A stretch of 64,000 nt of DNA from Moringa oleifera (lineage: Eukaryota > Streptophyta > Magnoliopsida > Brassicales > Moringaceae), in assembly GCA_021397835.1 (NCBI GenBank), contig JAJFZO010000049.1, positions 2,857,001-2,921,000 of the forward strand. The letters are read 5' to 3'. The notes under the pieces are model-generated. The model searched no databases, had not been told where the DNA came from, and saw only the letters and a list, made by a program, of their open reading frames with translations. The translations under genes and the position numbers were made by a program. Of the stretch, positions 11,142-24,113 are shown one piece after another (position 1 is the stretch's first letter; each line of letters begins with the position of its first letter).

Positions 11142-12282
11142 TGCCATTAATGTTGTTTTCTATTAGGCTCAATTACCGAGAAATATTGATGCAAAAAATT
11201 ACCCTCTTTTTTATATATTAAGTGGGTATTAAGCTTGCTGACTTGTTTTACCATAATTATTCTTAAACCCAGTACCCAGAAAGCTTGCATTGTTTCTTAT
11301 TGTCAATTTTGTCATTATAAGTTTAGCAGCATGAGACCATGATTTTGTCCATGAATCATAACATAGTTTCTGTCTAAATCCTCTAAAGGAGTGAATATAA
11401 ATTGGGTGGGTATCACTGTCAAGAAACTGTTGCATTGATATCACAGTTTAACCAAAAATTTCTCTTGCTGTAAGATAAGGCCTAATGGGATAAGAAATGA
11501 TACTAACATCATTTGTGGGTATCAAAAATTTTGATTTGTGGACTTTCATGTGGTTCATATTAATCTGGATACTTTCTTTTCAGTACCAACTAAGATGTCA
11601 AATCTTGGATGAAATCATCTGAATTCGTGCATTGTGAATTGATGATGCCAACCGGGTTTCCTTTTGGGACATGATCTGAATTCTGGACCTTGCAGAAAGA
11701 CAAAGATCTTTAAGATCATGAGAAAAGGACATATGGGCATTATGAAGGACATGAAGAATAAGCTCTGGAAAGTCAATGGGTATGAAAGCAACAACACCCT
11801 CTTCTTCACCCACAACTGAGGGAGTAGGGAGTAGGGAGTCGGGGCCCTACTGATCCCCATATCTTGAGTTCACTTGAATGCTCATTGGAGCGATAAATTG
11901 TGACCACTGCTTTACTATTCCAGAAGCTCACCTTTCTGTTCTAAAAACTACAGTTCCAAAGTGCAGTTCTTTTCTTGTTTCTGTTTCTCATGATTATGTT
12001 TTTCTTTCTCTTTTGGGAGGTTGACTCTTCTGTTGTTTTTCTTGATACTCTGTGTGCCACATGGGCTCCAATAAAATTCATTTTCGTTCTCTAATCGGAT
12101 TTTCTAACCAAAATAAGTGATAGGAAATAAATAATATAGTGCAGGTTATGAATTTGTTCTTAATAATAAAATGAAGGATGATCTTATAATAATCTCAAGG
12201 AAAATCAACACACGGAATCAAATCCAAAGCCAAGCAAGCTACGTAATCAAGCCACTATTTACAACTACATTGATCGATCAAA
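11142..12282. other. Intergenic region between NIMIN C and the boron transporter
   Basis: No supported coding region. Its right part is the 3' flank of the minus-strand boron transporter. The small frames on the minus strand at 11598-11860 overlap each other and match nothing I recognise. Confidence 0.5.
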
Positions 12283-15200
12283 CTAGTTAATTAAAATGCT
12301 GCCACTAAGTGGATCCTGGTTTGAGAGGACTCTTCCCAAAGGTGATGTTCTTGATTCTCCGGTTTGTGGACTGTGCTGAGGCCGAGGGCTTCTCCCTCCT
12401 CTCAGTTCACTCAGTCTAGGACTATACGAGTAACTTCGGCTCAGAATGCTTTTAGGGTCGTTGGATGGTGTTGCGGTGGAGCTAGTGATCTTAGGACTGC
12501 AGGTGTGCCGGAACTCACCGCGGCTTCGGGTGATAACCTCATCTAAGATCTCTCCGTCGCCTGCATGAGTAGCTTCACCACCCATTTCCGTCTCCTGTTT
12601 TAAAGAATACCAACATTGATCCCATGAGTATCTGATCGTATGAGTTAGAGTAATAAATCTCAGTTTGATGGACATGAAATCTCACTGTTGCAAGAGCGAA
12701 TGGCAAAGCTGGTGCCTCTTCGTATTCTGCTGCGTCCAAGTCTTGAAGGTGAGCTCCTTTGAAGAACTTGGGGAGCATGTATTGTCTTACAGGAACCAGG
12801 AGCATGATCATCAAAGGAAACATGACGCCGGCGATCGGAATCCAGGTAAGGCCAAAGCATATGAGCAGATAAACTGTTTGGAAGATGGTGAACACTGCGA
12901 TCGTCTTGAATGGCACGGTTTCCACGAAGGTGGCATGGTAGTCCTCAAGAACTCTGCGGAAAACCAAGAGACTTATATCTTAAACAGGAAGAAATCAAAT
13001 CTAAAGTGAAAAGACAAAGGAGTTGATGAAGTGGAGATTTTACTTGTATCTTCTGCTTGGTGCTGTGAAGAGGAGTAAGATCCTTTCCCAGAACTGGTTC
13101 CCCGGTAAGCTTTCGATGGCCATGAAAGCGAAGTAGCCCCAGAGGACTGAAGTAGGGATCATTTTCAGTAAGGGCATAGCTGCAACACATCCTGCCACCA
13201 TTATTGCCTGAAGCAAGTTACTGACTCGCTGTTCTTTCACCTCAACAGGCAATAGATCATCAATTTCCTTCTCAATATCAAACAAAGTCTCATCAACTGG
13301 AGCATCAAGATTGCCTGTGCACGTAGCTGCTTGTATAGTTGATTCTTTTAGCTCCTTCAGTCCCTGAAGGAAGTTTAAACACATCAAGCTTCAGCATTCT
13401 TAACTATGGTTCTGTTTCTTTCATAAGAAAGCTAACTAATTAGCAGCTGCAGGGACATACTAGAATGGATGGCCCCTGGTACACTAAAGGGGTCTGCATT
13501 TGTTGATAGGCTTCTTGCATATTTCCATACAGCTGACCTAAGCTTGCATTCTTTTTCATACTTTTACGTGCTGCTGCAACGAGCCGGTTACGAAGCAACT
13601 GCACAATACAGAGGCAGAAATCTGAGTAGACAGGGTAAAAGAAGTAAAACCAGACAGAAGGGAGAAAATGAGACAATGGAGGGCCTGTACCTGATGTTTA
13701 AGAGTAGCCAGACTTTTGGTATGCATTGGAGATTGTGGGATGACTCCATTTGATGGAGGGATTCCAAGAAGGCCACACAGTAGGGTCTGCCATGATTAAT
13801 GGACAAGAAGTTTAACAGAAGGATTGTAAATGAAAGCTATACTGGTAGTGAAAAGGGAGCAAGAGGAACTAGCAATACCAGAAACCCCAGAAGAAGTAAA
13901 TCATAGTGGTAAGAAGAGGGCTTTCTCAAGTTGAATTCCTTCTGCTGAGCAAGCTGTGATGCTACACTATGATCAAAATAATACAGAACAGCAATCATGG
14001 TTGCCGGAATGAAAGCTCCGATTATGTAGACAACAGGAACATCTAGCATTTCCTGTCATTTTGAACTGAGTCATCAGTCTCATATTGTAAAGAGAAATTA
14101 AGAGCTTCTAAGTGACTATTAAATTTTGATGAAACTTGCCTTGATAACAGTCCAGTTCTCATAAGCACCAGGGGACCATGGATTTGGGCTGAAGAGGCGT
14201 CTTGGGATTCCTTTAGGGACATCTCCTGCTGGGATGTAGGAAACAGCTGTCCACACAAGCACCATGAGAGGTACACCGTAGTCTGCTATGAAGCTTCTTA
14301 GCCAGCCTGTCAAAAAACTCCTTTTAAGTTTTCGAAACCAAGGAAGATTCCATGATTTTTTTATAAAGGTCACCAAGATCTCCAACTTGTAAGCAATCAA
14401 TTGACTTAAAAATGAGAAAAGATGGGTGTCCTCAAACTTTGCTGAACAGATCTGAAACAAGAACTCACCAGTCCCGTATCGCCATGATCTTGCTTTTCGG
14501 CTTTTTAATGCACTAAGCAGAAGGCCAAATGATAAAACCAAAGCAAACATTCCGTTGGCAAACCTCCATGAAGGTGTGAACTGAATCAGCTTTGGATCTT
14601 CTCGTCCTGGAGTACGAAACTCGTCTACGAGTCCCTGAACAGCCGAATCATGAAATGGAAAGGATCGATAAATCTATCCATGAAACTCATGTGGATTCAC
14701 TATTCATATCACGCAGTAAACTTTCCAAGAACTGTTCTTACTTTTATGGCTTGCTGCATGAAGAGCATCGCGATGAGCAGACCAAACAATTCCCCTGCCA
14801 CACGAGTAAACCTGTTGATTATGGAACAAGCTCCCAAGATAGCGAGTAAGAACAGCAGGATCGCTGTCCAAACACAAACCCTGCACGACTAAATGGTCAG
14901 ACAAGCTATACCCATCAATGAAATGTCAATTAACGTAGTGGAAAAGTTGTCAGAGACAGAAACAGAGCCCAACCATCCGGTCCAGGCTAGAAACAGGTTT
15001 CGACCCAGCTCTGGTCTCTCCTTCGCGAAGTTAAACATAAACGTGTACATAATGACAGTCGGCTCTGCAACTCCTAGTATCAGCAATGGCTGCCCTCCGA
15101 TGATCGAGTGTATTATCCCGCAAAGCGCCGTAGACGCCAACGTTTGAACAGCCGTGAGAACTCCATCTGCAGTTTCAAGGTGAAGACATCATATACTGTT

Positions 15201-15610
15201 AAATTTAAAGCCAAAAAAAAAAAAATCCTTCCTTTTCTTTTCTTTTATGTCAACCGCAAGAATATCAAGGTGAAAACGTTTGAAGACAAAGAAGATGACT
15301 CCATACCGGTGCTTCTTTCGAGTTGCTCGCCAAATGAAATGACTGGGATAGCAGAAGCAAAAAATATGTACGTTGTGGGAGCGAAAATCCTACAGAAACA
15401 GAGTATTTTTAAGTCAACAACATAAAGAAGACAGTCATGACAACATTATACAGTTTCTGTGTTGTTTGATCAGGGAAGATGAACTGATGAACAGATAGAT
15501 GCAAACCTGAAGTATGCTCTGAAGCCACCTGTCCAGTCTTGCTTGTAACACATCAACCTTCCTCTCAGGTCATCTTTGATCCCCCGGAAGGGCACGAAGG
15601 TCTCTTCCAT
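12283..15610 (-). CDS. BOR1: Boron (borate) exporter, BOR1 type
   Basis: Twelve exons, read right to left: 15507-15610, 15307-15389, 14974-15166, 14742-14880, 14469-14634, 14140-14306, 13879-14052, 13691-13786, 13461-13598, 13044-13363, 12686-12953, 12283-12594. They join in frame to 719 residues (Arabidopsis BOR1 is about 704). The protein belongs to the anion exchanger-like (SLC4/band 3) borate transporters: many membrane spans, a start of [14 protein letters not shown], a conserved [14 protein letters not shown] segment, and a long hydrophilic C-terminal tail after [11 protein letters not shown]. In the family it exports borate from root cells for xylem loading; the protein is polar in the plasma membrane and is degraded at high boron through tyrosine- and lysine-dependent endocytosis. 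Tyrosines in the cytosolic loop ([11 protein letters not shown]) fit this. The intron at 14053-14139 has a GC donor (AAG|GCAAGT). The start is the family-standard N-terminus. Confidence 0.96.
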
Positions 15611-15682
15611 GGGGCTGTTTATGACTCTCTGTTTACAAGTCAAACAATTTGTTTGCAGAGGAGGAGGAGAGCGAAGACCCAA

Positions 15683-15690
15683 TATATATA
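15683..15690 (-). promoter_or_regulatory. TATA-like box of the boron transporter gene
   Basis: TTATATATATT on the minus strand, about 75 bases before the start codon, puts transcription initiation near 15655. No minimal AUG-stop element was seen between it and the ATG. Confidence 0.45.
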
Positions 15691-15899
15691 AGCTCCTTGG
15701 AAGAAAAGAAACGTAGGGAGGTCGATTTGGTGCAGACAGCAAAGGACTATGAACTCCAGTGTCGCGTATTGGTTGGCGGTGAGAGTGCCAATCCTCTGCG
15801 TCTTAATGTTCCCAACTTCCTTGTCACTGCACTTTGATTGGTCCACATCAGCAAATGCAGCAGTGATGGGCCCACCGAAGCCACTCCACTTTGACTCCT

Positions 15900-18800
15900 A
15901 TAATTACAAGCAATTTTTTTAAATTAAAAATACATAATTGGCCACTACTAATTGACTTTGATTAAGTTAGGATAGTTATGGGATGCCAAGACAATAAGAT
16001 TCATTATTTTTAATTACTACATCAGATGGATGCCCCACTGGGATCTAGCCATCTCAGCATATGTGGCCCCACCAGATGTGGTCCCATCTAGCATGCCGAT
16101 ATCTAAACCGTAAGGAACCTCAACCTGCTGTGTGGAGTGAAATTACATGAAAATTATTTACCTAAATAAGATTGAAAACTATCCAAAGTATTTTTGAATA
16201 AATAAAAAATTAATTTAATTTACATACAACTTCTTCATCCTAAAGGAATTGCAAAATTATAACATCATTTTGCTATAAGCTAAAGTCAACCAGACTTTAT
16301 TTTTTATTTTTGTCTATAATCACATGTGATGAAGTAGAAGTTCACACACCCACTAATGTCTCAAACATTAATGCTCTTAATTTAATGTATCTAGAGCATA
16401 GATAATATTATCTACTGCCTTACCGCCATGTTTACTTGGTCATTTCTTCATTTTTTTTAAATGAAAATATAATCTATTCCATTAATGTCTTTTTCAATTC
16501 CATTAATTGAGAAAGAATATTAGAAACAAATTAAAATTTTATGGTACCTATATAAGATTGAAATTATTATTATGTCAAATCAATATTCAAGATTATGGCT
16601 AAATGCAAGAATGCAGGAGCAGCCATTAACATTATTAATACAGAGATCTCATCAAATGGGTGCTAAACATATTAATCTTGGTCACTGCCATTATAAATAT
16701 ATATATCATCATTTTGTAGCGACAGTTACTCAAGCCCACCACCCAAAAATTAATTGAAGGAAAAGCTATGATGAAAAGAAACCTCTTTCAGCAATATATC
16801 ACCAACTTTAAAGCATAAAAAACAGAAGTGTTTGTCAAAAGTGCATCACTTTCATATATAGAACCAGCACGAGCAAACTCTTTTCTATGTTGTTCATCCA
16901 TTTTCATTAAACATTCATTCCTCTGCACCCACCAGCTAAACCCCTAGAAAAGAAAAAAGAAATTTTCTGTTAAAAACCAGGTAACCTTGCTTGTTGATGC
17001 ACAGTTAGGTGATTAATAAACTATATATGAGTTTAATCATCTTTACAGCACTTATGTCATCTTTGATTTAATTCTTTATGCAATATTCGCTTGGTATATA
17101 AAGTTGGTGATCACGACTTCATTTTTCTCTGCACCGCACCTGTAAAAAGATGGTGCTTTTGTTGCTTTAGGGTATAAAATATTAGGGCTTTTATGTAAAG
17201 GAGTTTTTGATGATGAAGAGATGCAATCACGAAGTGCCCTAGATGTATTCTACAGTGACCATACCGATAACCAGTATGTTATTAAAGTGAAATAATTCAA
17301 CGGTCTCAGAACCAAGACAGTAATGTCAATACATCATGTTGTATATTCAACTCTTGCCCATGTGCTTGCTTGCAGCAATTGATCATCTTTGCCCATCTTC
17401 CAAGCTCCCATGACCCTTTCGCTCTGATCTCATTACGGTCTCTCCTCAACATCTACACAAAAGTCTACTTGTATGTTTTAGTGTCATCAGCTTCTTGTTT
17501 TCATTTACGATTATGGGATCTCACCGCAATGACTTTATTTACACTTGCATATATCGATCTCCAGTTGATATATCTTGCCATGCTAATTAGTCAAAGCATT
17601 AATGTTTCCTTTTCTATTATGATGAGATGCTACATTAAGATGACACTGTTGATTAAGTTTCAAATGTGTTATATATTATATTAGCCAAAGTTGCTCTTTA
17701 CGCGTGCAACCTACTTCTTTTCCTTTGACAAATTAATGGAGGCAGATGGGGGTAGATCCATCCGTCTGTGATTTTCTGGTCAGTTATAATCAAAGAGAAG
17801 GTTGAATGATTGCAAGATGGATTAGTACTCTTGCCCAACGCCATGATCAATATATATCATATTCTAGCCACAATTATTAATATGGAACACCATCATCTTA
17901 ATTTCAAAAAGAAAAAAAAAAACGTGTGAGCTTTATAGATGGAAACATACATAGAAAGAAAAAGCTTACACAGAAAAGGGATCCAGTTAACAATTTTAAA
18001 TGGATCATAATTCGCTTTAAAGTGAAACCAAAACAAGGTTTGTGAAAGTGCATCGACCCTCCAAAGGATTCAAAGGTATCTCTAGCTACCAAAGCACTTT
18101 CTTTACGATGTTGTCCATATATGCTTTTTCATAAAAGACTATCAAATTTTTTCTTCTTGATGCAAAACATGTTATCCAACCAACGATATAGATTAGTAAG
18201 TTCAAACACTAAACATATCATTTAATTCCTCCTAATTATAGGGCCTGCCGGCTTCAGAAGACACAAAAAATCATACAAGTTTCGGATGCATATATGCGAG
18301 CATGGAGTGCTCTATTTATATGTTTGATATTCAAGAGCAAAACTTTCTTAATTAACTGGCTAGTTGCTTATTAACTATTGCCTTATAATTAAGGAGTTAT
18401 ACATCAATTCATGTTGGCAAGAGATTCCCGCAACTAGATGGCTAGGAGCCAATGAACTGGTTTTGCTTTTTTCTTAGACTAATCCCTTTCATCCCTTCGT
18501 TTAAATAAGGTCGCCTTCATTTTCCTTTTTCCTTCTTTGCCTTCCTTTTTGTTTCTTATACCAAGCTAATGGAAATAGAAATCACTGATACAAACAAGAA
18601 AAGGAAAAGAATAAAAGGGAATACGATGGATCAATGCAAATGAGAACTGGGGAAGGTTCACTTTCTTCCTCTTGTATATGCAGGCTAATGATTTTGTCTG
18701 GCAAAGAGGTCTCCTTCATTCTCATAATTGAAGAATTTTGTGAGGCCAAGACAAAACCACTTGTAAAGAAAGGCAGATGTATCATTTTCTATGTCAACCA

Positions 18801-19290
18801 TTGACTGTATGGTAGGCCCAATCTATAGCTTTATATGGTTTATTCCCACAGTAGCAATTATGGAGTTTCATGCATTTTGCCAAAGCACTTGTTCCACTTA
18901 ATACCCACAAAATTATTTTAGTATCTCACCTTACAACCTCTAGTATAGATCTATATATTTGCATGCTTTTTCCTTAATGCTTTGTCAATAATGAGCTTCT
19001 TGCGGCTAAGAACACTTCCATTAATTTGATACCTAAGGAGCCTTGTCATTTTTCTTTAAGGATGATCATTAATGATCAGAAACCCTAATGACAAAATCAT
19101 ACAACGATACCAATTATTAGGGCTTTGCCTTATTTAGCCTGTCTTTGAAATGTAAGTAAGCATCAAGCATCCAAAAATTCTTCAAGCTTAATTTATTTAA
19201 GGCGTAGACAATTGGGTTGATAAAATTTTCATGGCAAAACATTTGATCCGCTGCTATATAGTTTTTGATTTGTCGTTGAAGATGGTGTAA
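15900..19290. other. 3.4 kb intergenic region without a supported gene
   Basis: Short frames only (for example 17370-17684 +), with no family resemblance. I looked for the mature sequences of common conserved plant microRNAs and found none. Confidence 0.5.
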
Positions 19291-19295
19291 TTAAC

Positions 19296-19380
19296 CAGGC
19301 TGGCCGCACGTTGCCTTTATCGTTGTCATTATTCGGAGGCCCTCCCTAGCCACAACAAGCCATGAATGGACCGTCCAAAC
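19296..19380 (-). pseudogene. Fossil fragment of a GDSL esterase/lipase last exon
   Basis: On the minus strand this reads P-F-M-A-C-C-G-stop-G-G-P-P-N-N. It matches PFMVCCGFGGPPYN in the last exon of the intact GDSL gene next door (20101-19869); a TAG at 19348-19346 replaces the phenylalanine. Nucleotide similarity to that exon is clear across GGCCGCA...GGAGGCCCTCC...CCACAACA, then fades on both sides. It is probably the remnant of a tandem duplicate. Confidence 0.75.
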
Positions 19381-19868
19381 ACACAATAGGATCATTAAAT
19401 AATGCAAGCATTGACCCACCAAATGCTAAGAAAGCAGAATTTAAACTAAGAAGTAAAGTCAAATGATGATGAATGCTACCCTATTATTTTATACTTGGGA
19501 TAGAGATTATGCTTAACGGTGTATATATCAATGAAGACAATATAATTATTCAAAATCGGAATCCTTGGTTATGTTAATTTCTAACAGTATGTACAATTTT
19601 TGATTTTGCATTAGTGCAAAACCGACTGAAATTTAGCCGGTTACAAGTTTTCATTATTAATGACAATGTAGGTCAACAAGTTTATTGTAGGAATGCCGTA
19701 TATTTGTTAGATTGACCTAATATGTCTCCAAGATGAAGGCATGCATCAATCGCCTAATTTTGATTGTCAAAATCACGCAATATTTTATGTCGGAAAATGC
19801 CTCAAAAAGAAATCAGAGTGCTTATATAGGTGATCACTGGCAATCATATATCAAATTGAGTACGGTGA

Positions 19869-21415
19869 TTACATATTACAAAAGTAATTAGGCTTGATCG
19901 GAGGTGTAGAGTAGTTAGTAGAGAGTATTTTGGAGGCAAAGATTGCATTAGCAGCTTCTGTGTAATGAACTCCATCCCAGCTTACGTAGTTCAATCCCTC
20001 TTTGCAGACATTGTAACCGGTTTGGCCGCAAATGACATTAGCGATGAAGTTGTATGGCGGCCCTCCGAAGCCACAGCAAACCATAAAAGGATCCTCAAAC
20101 CCTAGTAAACCAATACCCATATATTAATACCATAAGATCAAATTAATTAACAAATTAAGACAAATAATATCGTATTTTAAATCCAAGTACGATAATGTTT
20201 TGATATCCCTATTCATTTTGAATGAAATCTGATGTAGTTGATGGGTGAAGAGGTCGGACCATATGTGGTAGCATTCGCGATGAGATCAAACTTGATGGCA
20301 TACATATCGACATACACAATGGTAGCATTCTTCATTTCTGATCTCAGCTCTTCGCGTAGATCCCATAATTGTTGGTTAAAGATTTTTGCAGCATTGTTAA
20401 GAGATTGAAGGCAGCCGTGTTGATCAAGATCGCTAGCGTTGTGGCTAATCATTGCAAGTTTTTGAGGTAAGCACCCTAATGGCCCCGTGTTATGTACCCA
20501 GAAATTCTTGCCCCCACGTTGATATATATTCTACATTTCGATTTTGACCATACACAAGCCAAGAAGAATTATTATATTAATACATGACATTATATACTTG
20601 CTAGCTTATATTATTTTGGAGGTTGATTAAAATGAAAAATGAAACTAACCCAAATGGCAAATTTGATTTCTTCGATGAAAGAAGGGATTCTTTGAATAGC
20701 TTGTGAATAATGTTGAAGGTCACTCAATGAACCGGCTAGATCATTCTGCCCTATGTCAATCATGTAAAGTGCATTGGTGAAGTCCTCCTCACGAACCAAA
20801 TCTTTGTATCCTGCATAGTAAGCCTTGTATCTTTAACAACATAAAAGAATTAATCGTACCAATATGTGCAGACTGCCTCTATATTGAGATAAATGTGACC
20901 TATTGATATAAGTTGAGGGGAGCGAGATCGGAATCTAAGGAACTGGGAGACTTGAATATCCAGACTGAAAGGTTGATATCTGGGATAAGTGGCTGCACCA
21001 CTTATGGCAAAGTTGGCTCCAGTGGTGAAGTTAGGACCTAGAGACTCCAAATATGGAGTCAGATAACTAGCATTCAAGCTTTCACCTGTAATACAGTATA
21101 CATTACAAAGAGTGATCGCTACATAGTACATGAAGAATTAACGATTGTGGTGATGAACTCACAGAGGAAATCAATGATAAGACGTCCATCAGCGTATCTG
21201 CCCCGTTGGTCGAAGTGTGCACGTCCGTAGGGAGGCGAAGGAAGGAGTCCTAGACCGTAGGAGAAGCCGCCGGTGTCGGAGTTGGAGTCGCCGAAGTTGA
21301 AGATGACCGGTGGATTGTTGCAGTGAGAGGAAGCAAGGAGGGGGAGGGGGAGTGAGTGAATCACAAGAAGTGTGAGGAAGGGACAAGGAAAAGCGCTTCC
21401 TCTCTTCACATCCAT
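19869..21415 (-). CDS. GDSL esterase/lipase (secreted SGNH hydrolase)
   Basis: Five exons, right to left: 21163-21415, 20900-21085, 20650-20810, 20260-20530, 19869-20101. They give 367 residues, typical for plant GDSL lipases, with the usual five-exon structure. A hydrophobic signal peptide fills about residues 8-30. Block I is FNFGDSNSDTGG with nucleophile Ser44; block II GANFA at 107-111; block III GQND with Asn169; block V DGVHY with Asp333 and His336. The catalytic set is complete. Sequence style (FWVHNTGPLGCLPQKLA, NATTYGFEDPFMVCCG) resembles the Arabidopsis At1g09390/At1g56670/At3g62280 group. It should hydrolyse ester bonds in the apothecium-like wall/apoplast space outside the cell; the substrate is unknown. 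ATG 21415 follows a TATATAAG box by about 55 bases. An exon fossil of a relative lies 0.5 kb downstream. Confidence 0.95.
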
Positions 21416-21466
21416 GGCGGATGTGACCTTTTGTTTGGAATATGGTCACGGGCTAAGTTCTGTCTA

Positions 21467-21474
21467 CTTATATA
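21467..21474 (-). promoter_or_regulatory. TATA box of the GDSL gene
   Basis: TATATAAG on the minus strand 52-59 bases before the start codon, so the 5' leader should be short, about 25 bases. Confidence 0.55.
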
Positions 21475-21693
21475 TTTATTATACATAAATTACAGAATAT
21501 GCGAACAGACAAATGACGCGGTTCTGCTCCATGTGATGGTGGAAAATCCAAAAGAGGCAACGGTGTCTAGGTTGGTAAATACACTTGAGAGGATTTAAGA
21601 TAATTCCGTAATGTTCATCCGAATCTTGGCCCAGCCCGGCAAGGAGGTCACGCTGAATTGTGATTATGAAAAGAATAAGGCCCTTTTCTCATT

Positions 21694-21697
21694 AAAA
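21694..21697 (-). terminator. Pol III terminator of tRNA-Phe
   Basis: TTTT on the minus strand, starting five bases after the tRNA 3' end, is the standard RNA polymerase III stop signal. Confidence 0.75.
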
Positions 21698-21701
21698 GGG
21701 A

Positions 21702-21726
21702 TGCGGTGAGCGTGGATCGAACACGC

Positions 21727-21769
<43 letters not shown>

Positions 21770-21774
21770 CCCGC
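21702..21774 (-). tRNA. tRNA-Phe (anticodon GAA), nuclear
   Basis: 73 bases folding as a standard cloverleaf. The acceptor stem pairs GCGGGGA with the 3' TCACCGC region plus discriminator A. The A box is TAGCTCAGTTGG, the anticodon loop is CTGAAGA with anticodon GAA, and the B box is GTTCGATCC. There is no intron and no encoded CCA, as expected for a nuclear gene. A CAA triplet just upstream (CACAAAAG), a TATA-like TTTATAA about 30 bases upstream and TTTT just downstream are the usual plant Pol III signals, so the gene looks functional. Confidence 0.98.
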
Positions 21775-22121
21775 TTTTGTGAATAGATTCCCGAATTTTT
21801 GTTATAAAACTCACTGCTTCTGAAGTCGTCCGGGCAGATCAAGGAGGTACAAATATTTACGCTGGCCAAGAAGACCAAAAGGATACATGCCGACTGTGAT
21901 TTCCATCCATTACTTGCAGTGGCCATTTCAAAGCCATGAATTACAGACAAGAAAGTTTGTTGAACAGGGAAGGATACAAGTATGACAAACATTTTCCACA
22001 TATCAACAATGAGATGTAATAGTCAAGGCCCTCACGCTCTCTCTCTCTCTTTCCGATTCTCATTCTCCCCAAATGAAACCAAGTTGAAAAGTTCATATGA
22101 TCAATCATTCGGCAGAGCAGC

Positions 22122-24113
22122 TTAATTCAGAAAACTACAACTGAATCGGCCGTTTGACTGGGTTAGCTTCTCTGCTTTCTTAACTGCATCTAAAAACAGA
22201 GGACTAAAACTTCGAGAGGGGCCATAGAAATGGGGAAAGTTCACTCCATCCACGACTTCATACACCAGCCCATCTCCGAGCTGCAAATTCAAACCATTGA
22301 GAACGCCCCAAAGCATTAGGATTTAGAACGATGACGAATGCCCACCAAGCTTATCATACAAATTTGTGCTTATGTTAATGCAAAATCATTCGGAAAAGTA
22401 AACATTTTAACTTTAATGTAGTATGCTTTCTTTTCTTCCCATTTTTGTCCTTTTACTGCTCTTTTCTCCCTGCCCAAAATTTAGGTGCTCAGAAATAGGC
22501 CTTATCTCAACTTTCAAGCAATTAGACGCTACCAGATAGTCTAACTATTCCATCATTAAATTCAGTATGAAATGAGAACTATGCTCTCTGGTGAGTCCAT
22601 TGCACTTTCAAAAAGATAGTGCAATTTCATCAAAATTTTTCTCTTGCAGAACGTAAACAGCATGTGCAGAAACTCTGAGATTAGTTAACTGAAGCATCAT
22701 TGCACAAAGCTTAAACATGAATTTCTTTTGAAGATTTCCAGTTAACAGGCTATTTAGTCAACAAATTTTTTTTCCCATATTGACCAGTTTCCTTCACAAC
22801 ATTGATGGTAACAATCAATCAAGAAAAATCACAAAGAAAAGAAAACCAACTCATTCAACCTGGAGAAATTTCCATTAAGAGAAGAATCTTCAACAGAAAT
22901 CCCAAAAATGACAGTATTCGACTAACTCCTCTTGCTGTCTATAGTATGTCTTTAAAAACAGAATACTGGTAAGCAAAACGCATCGTTCTGATAACAGTAG
23001 CAACATAACGAATTAAAAGATAAAGTATTGCAAACAAATGAAGATAGTAACAACAAAAATGCTGCCTTATTCTGGTTGCATCAAACATGAACAACAAAGA
23101 AAGTTTTACCTCTTAATGTTGGATAATAATACTCATCAAACATTCCATAATAAACCAATAAATGTTGCCTCATTGGTCCATTATACATAATTTTCCCAGC
23201 TAGAAACATAGGTGCATTAAACTCAAGAAAGTATGAAAGTTACTCATAGCACCCCCAAAAGGAAAAGTTTCTTCCCAGAAAAAACCCACAAATATACTAA
23301 TAAATCTAATTAATCATTAATAAGATAATAAAACCATGGAAACCCCAATTAGAAATTGCCAGAACAAGTTGGGTATTGTTAAATTCACTATTAGATTTAA
23401 GTACTCTAATCCATATATCATATGCGTCATCCAGAAACAATAATCTGATTCTCATCTACCCACAAAGTCATGCACACCAAGTATGAACAGAAGATACAGA
23501 GGATGTCCATGAATACCTTCTTAACATCAACTTGAAGCAGGTACAAGTCCTCCTCAGTGTTCAAGAAAAAATTTTGTAATGTCGACTGTACCTGAAAATA
23601 AATAAGAGAATGTATCATGTTTCCATGCCATGAGTAGTATGGATTTTCAAAGCAGAAGATTGGAAGAGAGACCAGTTGTTGAAAGGGCAGCAAACTATTC
23701 TAACATATTCAAATGGAAAGGCACCGCAGCAACTATCTCAAGAAGGAAAATTGCACACTTAAAAAGTTCCCTACCAAAGCAAATTTTTTAGCAGATCATA
23801 CCAAAGCAAGTTATTCCAGAGACCACCCAGATGTTAAATTAAGCCCCAATCCATAATAAGTTCCAACGATTTCATATTTTGATCCGCTTAATCAAGTTTT
23901 TACCTAAGCCCATGGCATTTAAAGTTCTTGAATCACATAATTATGTACAGAACGAGACAGAGAGAAGACCTGGGCGAGCTTGCTAAGATGGAAGCAACCA
24001 GTTGACTTGTCAAGTTCTCCACCCAAAGTGGATCCATTCTTCTGCAACTCTTCCCATTCTTTTGCTGTGCTGATTCTGTACACAAACTCTTCGCTATCTC
24101 CTCCTGCAGCCAT
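22122..24113 (-). CDS. DUF952 family protein
   Basis: Three exons, right to left: 23970-24113, 23517-23591, 22122-22280. All have intact GT-AG sites and codon-aligned (phase 0) junctions. They encode 125 residues, the full length of plant DUF952 proteins. Recognisable segments are FVYRISTAKEWEELQKNG at residues 10-27, ELDKSTGCFHLSKLAQV, LYLLQVDVKKLGDGLVYEVV and FPHFYGPSRSF. The bacterial relatives (COG3502) are also uncharacterised, so no biochemical role can be given. There is no signal peptide or membrane span, so it is probably cytosolic. The last intron is over 1.2 kb. The gene is head to head with GLB1, its start codon 220 bases from GLB1's first ATG, so the two may share a promoter. Confidence 0.93.

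Noticed and set aside
16000..19290. Possible microRNA gene in the long spacer
   Set aside because: No match by eye to common conserved plant microRNAs and no long hairpin recognised; small RNA data would be needed.
21765..22001. Minus-strand frame with a signal-peptide-like stretch
   Set aside because: Overlaps the tRNA-Phe 5' end, has no recognisable mature part, and probably belongs to the 3' flank of the DUF952 gene.
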